Part shown: positions 8,355 through 16,073 of the stretch, in pieces
How the letters are laid out: the number at the start of each line of letters is the position of its first letter
Position numbering within the stretch: the stretch's first letter is position 1
Source: WFTC01 sp047635955
GTDB taxonomy: Bacteria; Patescibacteriota; Gracilibacteria; UBA1369; 2-02-FULL-48-14
Assembly (NCBI GenBank): GCA_047635955.1
Contig: JBLIGW010000008.1
Coordinates: 1 to 23,743, forward strand
Direction: 5' to 3'
Length of the DNA: 23,743 nt
Notes under the pieces: generated by a model
Told to the model about the DNA's origin: nothing
The model's input: only the letters and a program-made list of their open reading frames with translations
Databases searched by the model: none
Made by a program: the position numbers and the translations under genes

Positions 8355-10319
8355 TTATGGTTGAGCTGGTGGAGGAGGGTCTTGAGGAGGAGTTCCATCA
8401 CCTGCAGTAATCTCTGAAACTACCGTTGGTTCTGGTTTTGGATCTCCATCCTCTGGAGGAATAGTAGTAGGCTTGGTATAAGTCGTTCCTTCAAGGGATC
8501 TAATGGTGCTGTCTAATTCTTCTTTCCCTTCATCGTCTACATCAAATCTATCTTTTGAACTTGCAAGGAAGCTTGTAAGAACTCCCATATTCTCTGTTGA
8601 TTTTGCTTCTTTCACTTTTTCCATTATTTCATTAAAGTGAGTGTTTGTGATTTCACCATTCTCTTTCATGCTTTCAAAGTGACTACTGATTTTACTTAAA
8701 TCAGCATCACTCAAGCTTGGATTAGTACGTGCAAGTTGTGAGATGGCATTAAGCTGTGCAGCCCCTTTAGCACTTCGATCAAGGGGTCGTCCTCCAGCCA
8801 AGATACTATGTTCACCATGAACTCGCCCTAGACGTTCTCGACTTCCGGCTTCTGTATTGTTGAGACCACCTATAGCAAATTTAGCTGAGTTGATCATATC
8901 CAGAGCAGAAATATCTTGCTTCTTCCAGGACTCAGATTCTTTGTCGTAATAGGAAACAGGCATAGAAGCCAAGTTAAGTGGTGCCTTCAAGGCAGCCTTA
9001 CCTACTGACTTACCAAATCCATTGATGGCATCCGTTGCCACTCCGGCAATCGTTCCACTTGAAGCAGCGAATACACCTCCCCAAACAATAACGACACTCG
9101 CTACTGCAATAATCATGTGAGACAGGTCTGTAACCCCCGTTAGAAGGACTTCAGTTGCCAAAAGCTCATTAGCCTCAGCTCCAGCGATTGAGAGGTAAGA
9201 ACCGCCCACAACGCCATCCCAGGCTTCAATCATTACGTAACCAATACTCATTACAATTCCAATCACAATAGGTGCGATCAGATGTTTCATTAATTTTTGA
9301 ACAATGTCTCCACCTCCACCCAACCAATCTTTCAGTTGAGGAACTACAAAGACCAAAACTCCAATCGGCGAGAAGGCGAGTGCAATCCACAGCACTACTA
9401 CTCGGGAAATCAATACTAGCCCTAGTGCTATATAAGAAATTGCATAAACCACGGTCATTACTACGGAGAAACTCAGGTTCTCCAATAGATCACCTACACT
9501 TTCAATCGCTCCATCTTTAAGTAATTGAGTTTGATTAATATTGGTCATATTGGCCGCCATTACAATACTGATATTACTTTTATTTAGACGTTGAAAGTAA
9601 TCTCGTTCCGCTTTGTCACTTAGACTTTGTGCATAATATTTTTCAGTCCCATCTTCTTCTAACTGCTTTTTACAAAAGAGCTGGGTCAATGCAGGTGTAT
9701 CGCTTGAATCTATAGCGAATAAATCGTCCTCATTCCCTTCAGTCTTTACACATATACTAAGCCTCAAATCCTCCCGCTCATTTTCCATATCAAAATCTTC
9801 TGCCAGTTCAGGCAGGGCAAACACCGCACTGGTTGCTACGTTTGAAACATCGATAAGTAATTTACCTCCAACAAAAGTGAAGTTCACTAGTATCAAACCG
9901 AGAACCACTTTTGGAAGTGCTGTTTTCAAAGCTAGATTTCCTTCTCCTCCTCCTATTCCTAAAGTGTTGTAGAAGGCAATAACCAAGAGTACGAGTACGA
10001 ATACAATGTTCACTAGGTCACGAAGTTGAACCCAAATAGACCACAATCGGTCTTCCATTCCTGGACCAATAATCAAATCTGAATCCATCAAATCTCCTAT
10101 GAAAACCAGGAAAGGCCACAATAAAGATTGTGCCAAATGTAGAACAAGCGAAAGCGCCGTTCCAATTTTTGTTAAGGTTTCCAACTCAATATCAGAAGGG
10201 TCACCTGCAGCTAAAGCATAATCAGGCATCACCAACGCAAGAGCGAGTGGGAGCATAAGCATCAATCCCAATTTTGGGTTGAAGCCTTGAATGATTTTTT
10301 TGAATATTTGTTTTAACAT
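8355..10319 (-). CDS. VirB6/TrbL-like polytopic membrane protein
   Basis: 654 residues. The N-terminus looks like a cleavable signal peptide (basic start, hydrophobic LGLMLMLPLALALVM, then ALAAG at about 35-39). Six or so further membrane segments follow at about 53-75, 100-122, 133-165, 275-320 (with ALAFSPIGVLVFVVPQLKDW), 350-372 and 410-435, then a hydrophilic, Pro-rich cytoplasmic-like tail of about 200 residues. The ALAFSPIG segment and overall topology resemble VirB6/TrbL channel components of type IV secretion systems, a family seen in CPR genomes. The extracytoplasmic loop (about 170-260) has two cysteines (LSICVKTE, LFCKKQL) that could form a disulfide. It lies 9 bp after the 388-residue gene. 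No VirB4 or other ATPase is encoded nearby, so a true secretion role is unproven. Confidence 0.7.
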   Translation of the reverse strand: MLKQIFKKIIQGFNPKLGLMLMLPLALALVMPDYALAAGDPSDIELETLTKIGTALSLVLHLAQSLLWPFLVFIGDLMDSDLIIGPGMEDRLWSIWVQLRDLVNIVFVLVLLVIAFYNTLGIGGGEGNLALKTALPKVVLGLILVNFTFVGGKLLIDVSNVATSAVFALPELAEDFDMENEREDLRLSICVKTEGNEDDLFAIDSSDTPALTQLFCKKQLEEDGTEKYYAQSLSDKAERDYFQRLNKSNISIVMAANMTNINQTQLLKDGAIESVGDLLENLSFSVVMTVVYAISYIALGLVLISRVVVLWIALAFSPIGVLVFVVPQLKDWLGGGGDIVQKLMKHLIAPIVIGIVMSIGYVMIEAWDGVVGGSYLSIAGAEANELLATEVLLTGVTDLSHMIIAVASVVIVWGGVFAASSGTIAGVATDAINGFGKSVGKAALKAPLNLASMPVSYYDKESESWKKQDISALDMINSAKFAIGGLNNTEAGSRERLGRVHGEHSILAGGRPLDRSAKGAAQLNAISQLARTNPSLSDADLSKISSHFESMKENGEITNTHFNEIMEKVKEAKSTENMGVLTSFLASSKDRFDVDDEGKEELDSTIRSLEGTTYTKPTTIPPEDGDPKPEPTVVSEITAGDGTPPQDPPPPAQP

Positions 10320-10328
10320 TTGTTTTAT

Positions 10329-11495
10329 TTACATTGCGATCCAAGTCAGTGCGGCGGAGGCTAGGCCTGACGCGGCACCAGCAAAGCCGGCGGTTTTAAG
10401 CATTGCGGACTGGTTTTTTTCTTGTTTTTTTAACATTACAGATCGTTTTTCCTTTCTTTCTGATCTGTAGTCAGCGGCTTCGTGCATGGATGCTTTTCTC
10501 TTTTCATAAGTTTCTTTTGACTGTTCTTTTGATTGTTCCACTTCCACTTCTGCATTTTGCATACGAGCTTCAACATTATCTTTACCAGCCATTACGTTAG
10601 TAGGAACTTGGAAGCCACCTGGCATTTCTCTATAAGGCATTTCCCCTGCTTGCAGTCCTTTCTTTTTCTTCATTGCAGCGGCAGCAACTGCTGCGGCTGC
10701 GGCAGCTTTATTAATCCGATTATTTGCCTGTTGCTTGGCGTGACCTTTCATTCCAGCCCCGGCCATTCCTTCTGTTGCTAGTTCAAGAACATCACTTTTT
10801 GTTGTCATTGAATTTTCAAGAATTCCATAGGCTTCGCCTACTTCATTCATGGCCACCTTTTTACTTTCACCTTGTCCATTTTTAAATTCAAAACTAAGGA
10901 GCTCAGTGAATGGCTTAGCCAGATCCACTGTTACGGTATAAACCCCTGTCTTAGGGTGAACCACTTCAGCTTTAAATACTTTCCCAGGCTCAACGTTTTG
11001 AACTAAGAAATGCTGACTACGAAGTTTCCCCGTAATAAGAAGGGCACTTTGTTCGTTAGCTACTTCAGAAAAGTCATTGGTTGTGCTTCGACAAGTATCA
11101 GAAACAATAAACATAGTGTCACCACTATTCTTACTTAATTGATCTGTTCGAATTAATTTATTGAATTTTTTCCCATCAGTGCTCACTCGTAGGACTTGTC
11201 CTCGAGTTGCCGCTTGTCTCCATTGTTTCTTTTGACCTGGAGTCACCAACATTCTCTTAATAGCTTTGTCTGCAAAACGTTTATTGTCTTCACGAAGATA
11301 ATCACTGAAAGAAGTCAATCGATCATCTGGATTCATCTTAATCAAAGCTTCACCCACTACTTCCGTCCATTGTTCGTAAATTTCACGATACCCAGGAGGG
11401 AAAGTCACTGAATCTAAAGACGCACCTCTAGTAAGCGGCTCAATAATGTCGCTTTGGAATTGGACTAACCCGTCAAAATTACTGGTATAAGTCAT
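10329..11495 (-). CDS. Unknown protein with C-terminal membrane segment (VirB6-like operon)
   Basis: 388 residues, no family recognised. The N-terminal 200 residues look folded and mixed alpha/beta. A run of alanines (about residues 268-278) followed by a Lys cluster precedes a highly charged, helical stretch rich in E, K, R and Q (about 300-360). The last 22 residues (AGFAGAASGLASAALTWIAM region) are hydrophobic and could be a tail anchor. Its ATG (11495-11493) shares one base with the TAA stop of the preceding gene (TAATG), a sign of translational coupling. The VirB6-like gene follows after 9 bp. A peripheral or tail-anchored partner of the membrane complex is plausible but inferred. Confidence 0.85.
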   Translation of the reverse strand: MTYTSNFDGLVQFQSDIIEPLTRGASLDSVTFPPGYREIYEQWTEVVGEALIKMNPDDRLTSFSDYLREDNKRFADKAIKRMLVTPGQKKQWRQAATRGQVLRVSTDGKKFNKLIRTDQLSKNSGDTMFIVSDTCRSTTNDFSEVANEQSALLITGKLRSQHFLVQNVEPGKVFKAEVVHPKTGVYTVTVDLAKPFTELLSFEFKNGQGESKKVAMNEVGEAYGILENSMTTKSDVLELATEGMAGAGMKGHAKQQANNRINKAAAAAAVAAAAMKKKKGLQAGEMPYREMPGGFQVPTNVMAGKDNVEARMQNAEVEVEQSKEQSKETYEKRKASMHEAADYRSERKEKRSVMLKKQEKNQSAMLKTAGFAGAASGLASAALTWIAM

Positions 11496-13081
11496 TATAG
11501 TGCGTTACTAATTGATGGATAAATCTCCCAATCTCCATTGAGGAGCTCACTTTCGTCACGAGCGGTATTCAAATAGTCCTTTTGTGCACGTGCACTGTCT
11601 AAATTCAATCCTTCATCAAACATGAAGGTCTGAATCCAATCAGTGAACCGTTTTTCAATATTTTCTTGGCTTACTCCCTTAAATCGTGGTGGTAACTTAC
11701 CGTAATCCACACCAAGACTGTCCATAGTAATGTCTACTTCTCGAAGCGATGCTCCGGCTGTCATTTGAGCACGAGCATCATCCACAATTTCATCATTTAG
11801 ATTGTAGAAAAGCTCAGTTTCTCGAGGGTGACCAAGCATATCCTTTTTAAAGGCATCGTATTCACGTCCTTCTTCAGCTTCATCCAAATCTTCGCCATCT
11901 TGAAGTAATTTAGAGGCGTCAGTCCCTGGCTTAGGCCATGCTCCAATATCACTTGGATCAACATAAGCGCCCACACTTCCTACTGCTAATGAAGCGGCAA
12001 TCATAGGATTCAACATGATTCCATTTATTGGATGTTCCCAATTCGCCAAAATATTCATCAAAATTCCTGTAGTAGCAATTAATTTGATGTAAGTTCCCGC
12101 AATCCCTTTATAAGTTAATTTAGACGCTGCCTGGTTCTTATGACCAATTGTATAAGACATACGAGTTGCAATTTCACGCTGTGCCTCCACTCGCATTTCA
12201 TTGACTGACTCCATGGTGTCTCCAAGAACAAAGTTTTGAACTTCTTCAAATGCTTCAATTCGATCAAGATCAGTTTCACCATATAAGGTGTCTGAAATTA
12301 ATATTTCAGATTCAGCCACGCTAAGGTAGCCTCCCACCGTGAGATCAAGCAGTGCTTCCGGTCCTCCTGGACCTGCCACAAGCATTTCCATTACATTCGC
12401 TTTTTCTGCTGGATTTTCATTCAGGTTCTGAAGTAATAATGAAACTTGAGCGGTCTGAACTACTTTTGTTGATTCGCTATAAACTTCCGCTAAATCTCTG
12501 GTAGATAAGCCTCGGATTGCGGCAACCATAAATTCTCTATCTGATTTATCCACACTGTCCGTCAGTATATTTTCAACAACGGCCGTGTAATCTTCAGGGA
12601 TTTGTTCTTCAATTGATTCATAAAAGCTACTTACCAATTCACCATTTACGCCCAAGTCACTTGCACTTTCATAAAGTAGTGCTTTTGCATCAATGGATTG
12701 CATCACTCCGGCAACACGTTGCCAAAACTCAGCTACTTCCACTTCGTTACTGATGTCACTTCCTTCAAAGGAATCAGTTAAAACCATAAATCGATCAATT
12801 CCCTTGGCCATTGCTAGCTTGGACACTTTCAAAACTTGTTCCTCTTCTCGTTGTTCACTCAGATCTGATCCTTCAAAAATTCGTGAGGATTCAATTCGAA
12901 TGGCATTCACTAGGTTTTCACCGAAAACGCCAATTTCAACATTATCCATAAGTTCACTTCCTTTTGCCCAGTCCACACTTTTGCTGACCGCATCAAAATC
13001 TAGATCTTTCATTTCAGCAGTAGCGTCGTCACCAATGGTGTCGAGCTCTTCGAGAAAACGATTTTTATCTGATTTAGGCAT
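11495..13081 (-). CDS. Unknown acidic protein with two possible membrane segments (VirB6-like operon)
   Basis: 528 residues, no family recognised. Residues 1-310 are acidic and largely helical, with no cysteine. Two hydrophobic stretches at about 326-346 and 352-374 could form a membrane hairpin. The last 150 residues are hydrophilic and acidic. It starts 5 bp after the stop of the PH-like membrane protein gene and its stop overlaps the next start by one base, so it is firmly within the operon. Its function is unknown; the close coupling suggests its product is needed together with the 388-residue protein. Confidence 0.85.
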   Translation of the reverse strand: MPKSDKNRFLEELDTIGDDATAEMKDLDFDAVSKSVDWAKGSELMDNVEIGVFGENLVNAIRIESSRIFEGSDLSEQREEEQVLKVSKLAMAKGIDRFMVLTDSFEGSDISNEVEVAEFWQRVAGVMQSIDAKALLYESASDLGVNGELVSSFYESIEEQIPEDYTAVVENILTDSVDKSDREFMVAAIRGLSTRDLAEVYSESTKVVQTAQVSLLLQNLNENPAEKANVMEMLVAGPGGPEALLDLTVGGYLSVAESEILISDTLYGETDLDRIEAFEEVQNFVLGDTMESVNEMRVEAQREIATRMSYTIGHKNQAASKLTYKGIAGTYIKLIATTGILMNILANWEHPINGIMLNPMIAASLAVGSVGAYVDPSDIGAWPKPGTDASKLLQDGEDLDEAEEGREYDAFKKDMLGHPRETELFYNLNDEIVDDARAQMTAGASLREVDITMDSLGVDYGKLPPRFKGVSQENIEKRFTDWIQTFMFDEGLNLDSARAQKDYLNTARDESELLNGDWEIYPSISNAL

Positions 13082-13086
13082 AATTT

Positions 13087-13626
13087 TTAATGTAAACGAA
13101 GCATTCTAGCCACGACTTCAAGTAAAGGCATGTGTTTTCCTTCCCACTCAGGGATTTGGGTCACCAAGTACTGACGAATCAAACTTGGATTGGCTCCCAT
13201 CAGAGGAATCACTACTTCAGTATGAATACGACTGCTTGTCTTAATCCAAAGTTCATCCACATGAGGTGGGTGATGATGAATCCAAAAACCTTTTATTTCT
13301 GTAAATGGAATTTTCACATCCCCATACTGGATTCCCCAATGTGAAACCACTACCGTAGTGATTTTAGGAATTTTCTTATGCTCTAAAATGTAAATCAAAG
13401 GCAAAATTGAAAAAACCAATGCCATGCTCCATGAGCCTTCCAAAACGGCATAAGTAATCAACGCGGCATCAATCAAACCTGCAATCAGGTACCACTTCCA
13501 GGTTCTTTCGAAACGAAGAAACTCAGGAGCGTACCAACCAAAAATCCCTTCATCGAAGGCACTTTTAACCGTAGGATTAACGTCAGTTTGAACGGCACGC
13601 TTTTCGCGCCTTTTTGTTTTTGCCAT
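13087..13626 (-). CDS. Two-TM membrane protein with PH-like C-terminal domain, first gene of VirB6-like operon
   Basis: 179 residues. A basic N-terminus (KTKRREKR) is followed by two adjacent membrane segments (about 44-61 and 66-81) with a very short loop, then a beta-rich region of about 95 residues (ITTVVVSHWGIQYGDVKIPF onward) with the alternating pattern of bacterial PH-like domains. Small two-TM plus PH-like proteins of this type occur in CPR genomes; I assign the fold from pattern only. PrgI-like type IV secretion proteins also start with two TM segments, so this is an alternative. The gene starts about 20 nt after the predicted transcription start and is followed after 5 bp by the 528-residue gene. 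Confidence 0.65.
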   Translation of the reverse strand: MAKTKRREKRAVQTDVNPTVKSAFDEGIFGWYAPEFLRFERTWKWYLIAGLIDAALITYAVLEGSWSMALVFSILPLIYILEHKKIPKITTVVVSHWGIQYGDVKIPFTEIKGFWIHHHPPHVDELWIKTSSRIHTEVVIPLMGANPSLIRQYLVTQIPEWEGKHMPLLEVVARMLRLH

Positions 13627-13650
13627 ACGTATATTTGTTTTTATCTAATG

Positions 13651-13679
13651 ATTCTACCATATTTATACTTTTTTTTCAA
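13651..13679 (-). promoter_or_regulatory. Promoter of the VirB6-like operon
   Basis: Minus-strand -35 TTGAAA (13679-13674), exactly 17 bp, -10 TAGAAT (13656-13651): a good sigma-70-type promoter. Transcription would begin near 13644, about 18 nt before the ATG at 13626. It sits directly downstream of the rpsR terminator, separating the two operons. Confidence 0.72.
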
Positions 13680-13709
13680 TGGGCAGCGCTCGTTGAGACA
13701 GAGGGCACC

Positions 13710-13741
13710 AAAAAAGCCCCGGATTAGATCCGAGGCTTTAA
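13710..13741 (-). terminator. Intrinsic terminator of the rpsF-ssb-rpsR operon
   Basis: A 12-bp stem with one C-A mismatch (arms about 13713-13724 and 13728-13739) closes a 3-nt loop. On the minus strand it is followed by a run of six T. It lies about 20 bp beyond the rpsR stop. Positions may be off by one base. Confidence 0.88.
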
Positions 13742-13759
13742 AAATTTGGAATCAGTCGA

Positions 13760-13978
13760 TTAGTACTTGCTTGTGTAAGGCAGAAGAGCCATTTCACGAG
13801 CCAACTTAATCGAACGAGCTAGGTTTCGTTGTTGTTTTAGAGTTGCACCGGAAAAATACCGAGGAACAATTCGTCCAAAAACAGAGAGGTAAGCTCGAAG
13901 CAATTCAACATCCTTGTAGTCAATAACTGCAGGAAGTTCAGGTCGCTTCGTTTTTTGATTTTTTACGGTCTTAGCCAT
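13760..13978 (-). CDS. rpsR: 30S ribosomal protein S18
   Basis: 72 residues, the typical S18 length. The core IDYKDVELLRAYLSVFGRI and the C-terminal NLARSIKLAREMALLPY are S18 signatures. S18 binds the platform of the 30S subunit as a heterodimer with S6, encoded two genes upstream. The gene follows ssb after 20 bp and is the last gene of the operon, with an intrinsic terminator just beyond. Confidence 0.97.
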   Translation of the reverse strand: MAKTVKNQKTKRPELPAVIDYKDVELLRAYLSVFGRIVPRYFSGATLKQQRNLARSIKLAREMALLPYTSKY

Positions 13979-13998
13979 GATATCAGTGAGTCAATAAA

Positions 13999-14610
13999 TT
14001 AAAACATATTGTCATTGTCGAGATCAGCACTTAGCTCACCAGGAGCGGCTGTTTCTTCAACAACAGGGGTTGCAGGAGCTGGACTTGGAGCAGGAGCCTC
14101 AACCTTAGCCTTAACTTCAACTTCAGGAGTTGGAGTTGGGCTTGGTGCTGGTGCTTCAACTTTTGGTGCTTCTACAGGGGTTGGTGCTGGAGTAGCTTTT
14201 GGAGCTACTTTAGCTTGAGACATAGGTTCAGCTATTGAAGCTGGAGCTTCTGGAGCTTCAAAGTCGTCGTGTTCACCAGCTCGTTTTTCCAAGATAATCA
14301 TATCTTGTAAAACAATTTCAGTCCGGAAACGTCGAGTCCCATCATCCATATCCCAGCTTCGAGTTTTGAGGTAACCCTCAACGTAAACGAGCATTCCTTT
14401 TTTCAGGTATGAGTTACAGATTTCAGCTAGTTTTGCCCAAGCCACACATTCGTGGAATTCAGCAGAAGTTCGCTTTTCACCACCGCTTGTAGTCCATTGT
14501 CGGTTAGTCGCGAGACCAAAAGTAACAATAGATTGTCCACTTGCTGTAGCTTTTAATTCAGGTAGTCGAGTTAAGTTCCCAATTAGGACCACTTTGTTAA
14601 CACTTCGCAT
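13999..14610 (-). CDS. ssb: Single-stranded DNA-binding protein
   Basis: 203 residues. The N-terminal OB fold (residues 1-110) is canonical: SVNKVVLIGNLTRLPELK, then EFHECVAWAKLAEICNSYLKKG and YVEGYLKTRSW. The linker (about 115-190) is low-complexity Ala/Pro/Val/Glu with an imperfect internal repeat of KVEAPAPSP(T/A)P. The tail ends DLDNDNMF rather than the usual DDDIPF: acidic residues and terminal Phe are kept, but the penultimate Pro is Met. This tail normally recruits repair and replication proteins. It sits between rpsF and rpsR, a common arrangement. No Shine-Dalgarno; TAACAAC begins 14 nt before the ATG. Confidence 0.97.
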   Translation of the reverse strand: MRSVNKVVLIGNLTRLPELKATASGQSIVTFGLATNRQWTTSGGEKRTSAEFHECVAWAKLAEICNSYLKKGMLVYVEGYLKTRSWDMDDGTRRFRTEIVLQDMIILEKRAGEHDDFEAPEAPASIAEPMSQAKVAPKATPAPTPVEAPKVEAPAPSPTPTPEVEVKAKVEAPAPSPAPATPVVEETAAPGELSADLDNDNMF

Positions 14611-14635
14611 TTGTGATGTTGTTAAGAGTTAAAAT

Positions 14636-15127
14636 TTAAACATCAATTTCTTTGTCGTCGATGATGGCTTTAAGCTGCTCATCAAGCTTTTTCTTGTCTT
14701 CTTTTGAAGTCTCTTTAACTTCAGGTTTAGACTTAGAAGTACTTGCCACTTTGTTGCTAAGTTCTTCAGCATGCTTACTTAGAGTAGCACCTGCGTCACC
14801 CGCCTTCGTAGTTTGAAGTTCGTCATATCGTAACAAAACGTGATCGTCCGCTACTTTTTGAATAAGAGTTCGAAGAATTCCAGGCATAAGAGCTAGGTCC
14901 TTCTTGAATCCATCTAAACCAGCAGGTTCACCAGAAAACAGGAGTACAACGTAGTATCCTGACATTCGCCCTTTAATTTTGTAGGCGAGATCTTGAGTTC
15001 CCCAGGCATCTTCATCAAGAACGTCGAAGCCGTGTTCGGCTAGTCCGCTTTTGAAAGTACCTAGAGTGGCCTCAATTTCCTTGTCCGTTTGTTTTGGATC
15101 AAGGATAAGCATGATTTCATACTTCAT
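14636..15127 (-). CDS. rpsF: 30S ribosomal protein S6 with C-terminal extension
   Basis: 163 residues. Residues 1-100 are S6: MKYEIMLILDPKQTDKEIE start, WGTQDLAYKI, GYYVVLLFSG, and a core end near HVLLRYDE. A further 60 residues, rich in Lys, Glu and Ser, extend past the usual end of about 100-135 residues and are probably disordered. S6 partners S18 on the 30S platform. It is the first gene of the rpsF-ssb-rpsR operon with a clear promoter upstream. TAACCC begins 15 nt before the ATG; a GGAGG is present but 18 nt away, too far for normal Shine-Dalgarno spacing. Confidence 0.97.
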   Translation of the reverse strand: MKYEIMLILDPKQTDKEIEATLGTFKSGLAEHGFDVLDEDAWGTQDLAYKIKGRMSGYYVVLLFSGEPAGLDGFKKDLALMPGILRTLIQKVADDHVLLRYDELQTTKAGDAGATLSKHAEELSNKVASTSKSKPEVKETSKEDKKKLDEQLKAIIDDKEIDV

Positions 15128-15137
15128 GGTCTGTTTG

Positions 15138-15170
15138 GGTTATGACCTCCGGATTACAGTGAGTCCGAAA
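15138..15170 (-). promoter_or_regulatory. rpsF leader, possible S6:S18 autoregulatory site
   Basis: The leader contains CGGA and TCCG that can form a short stem, followed by GGAGG, giving AATCCGGAGG on the minus strand. Known rpsF leaders in other bacteria fold into an element with a conserved CCG that mimics the S6:S18 site on 16S rRNA. The match here is short and by eye only. Confidence 0.35.
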
Positions 15171-15190
15171 GACAGAAATAAAGCCCGCAG

Positions 15191-15219
15191 AAGATACCAG
15201 GGTTTACTCGGGGTGACAA
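15191..15219 (-). promoter_or_regulatory. Promoter of rpsF-ssb-rpsR
   Basis: Minus-strand -35 TTGTCA (15219-15214), 17-bp spacer, -10 TATCTT (15196-15191). Start expected near 15185, leaving a leader of roughly 58 nt. It begins immediately after the stop of the HAD gene. Confidence 0.6.
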
Positions 15220-15221
15220 GT

Positions 15222-16073
15222 TTAAAAAACCTGCTTCAGTAGTGCTTCTGTGCCTTGTGGGCCGGTGAGTCTAACCCCTCGTGCATCCAGTACAGGAAGT
15301 GGGTAGTTTTTCTTTGTCAGTGGACCAACATTGAAAGGCGTTCCAAAGTGTCCAGACATGAAATCTTCATCATTCCCACCAGACTGAGGACTGTCTCCCA
15401 CACAAAGGATTTGCTTCATTGGAATCCCTAGTTTTTTTGCAAAATGACGGATCGCATTACCTTTCCCACTTTCCTTGGGAACAATTAAAGTTCCTAAACC
15501 TGAGTCTTGAGAACTTAAAAGATTACTCAAACCCATATCTTTTAAAACTTTTCGTATTTTATTCGAGTTTCTTCGTGACTCTCTTTTAACAATGTGAGGG
15601 AATAAATACATCCATTTAGGGTAAATCACCACCACGGTGTGTTTACGTTTCAAAATATTCACATGCCCGCCTAGTTTATCCTTCAGATAAGCAACTAAGA
15701 CCTCCATTTCAATCCGCTCAACAGGCCATTTAATATCAAAAAACTGCACATACTCTTCTGTTTTCTCGTCAAAATAATATCCAGCACCTCCATTCTCAGC
15801 GATAATCCACCACCGACGCCGTTGTTCCGCTGGATTTCGCGTGGCATTACAGATGGCATCCATTTTTCTGTGAATGAATTCAATGGGACGCCCTGTACAA
15901 ATAGCCAAAGGAACATCCAAAGGGATTTGTTCAAAAGTAGCTAATAATGAATCGGGGATCGTAAGTTTCGCAAATTCAGTGATCGTTCCATCTACATCAA
16001 AAGCAGCGGCTTTATAGCTTCGATTCATGGCTTTTTCATACGCTCGTTTTTGTTCTAAGGTTTTAAACTTCAT
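15222..16073 (-). CDS. HAD-superfamily hydrolase (Cof/sucrose-phosphatase-like, type IIB cap)
   Basis: 283 residues. Predicted Mg-dependent phosphatase acting on small phosphorylated metabolites. Motif I is DVDGT with catalytic Asp at 26 and 28. Motif II is the CTGR segment (IPLDVPLAICTGR). Motif III Lys is in ESGKGNAIRHFAKKLGI. Motif IV is VGDSPQSGGNDEDFM. A large cap domain between motifs II and III (about residues 75-185) fits the C2B type seen in Cof, sucrose-phosphatase and phosphomannomutase-like enzymes. Its start overlaps the mutS stop by 11 bp, so it is probably co-translated. A shorter start at Met16 is possible. Substrate cannot be told from sequence. Confidence 0.88.
   Translation of the reverse strand: MKFKTLEQKRAYEKAMNRSYKAAAFDVDGTITEFAKLTIPDSLLATFEQIPLDVPLAICTGRPIEFIHRKMDAICNATRNPAEQRRRWWIIAENGGAGYYFDEKTEEYVQFFDIKWPVERIEMEVLVAYLKDKLGGHVNILKRKHTVVVIYPKWMYLFPHIVKRESRRNSNKIRKVLKDMGLSNLLSSQDSGLGTLIVPKESGKGNAIRHFAKKLGIPMKQILCVGDSPQSGGNDEDFMSGHFGTPFNVGPLTKKNYPLPVLDARGVRLTGPQGTEALLKQVF

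Noticed and set aside
12693..13109. Open frame of 138 codons antisense to the 528-residue gene
   Set aside because: Ser/Thr-rich mirror of an acidic coding region; no support as a gene.
14009..14218. Gly/Ala-rich plus-strand frame in the ssb tail region
   Set aside because: Mirror of the Ala/Pro-rich SSB linker.
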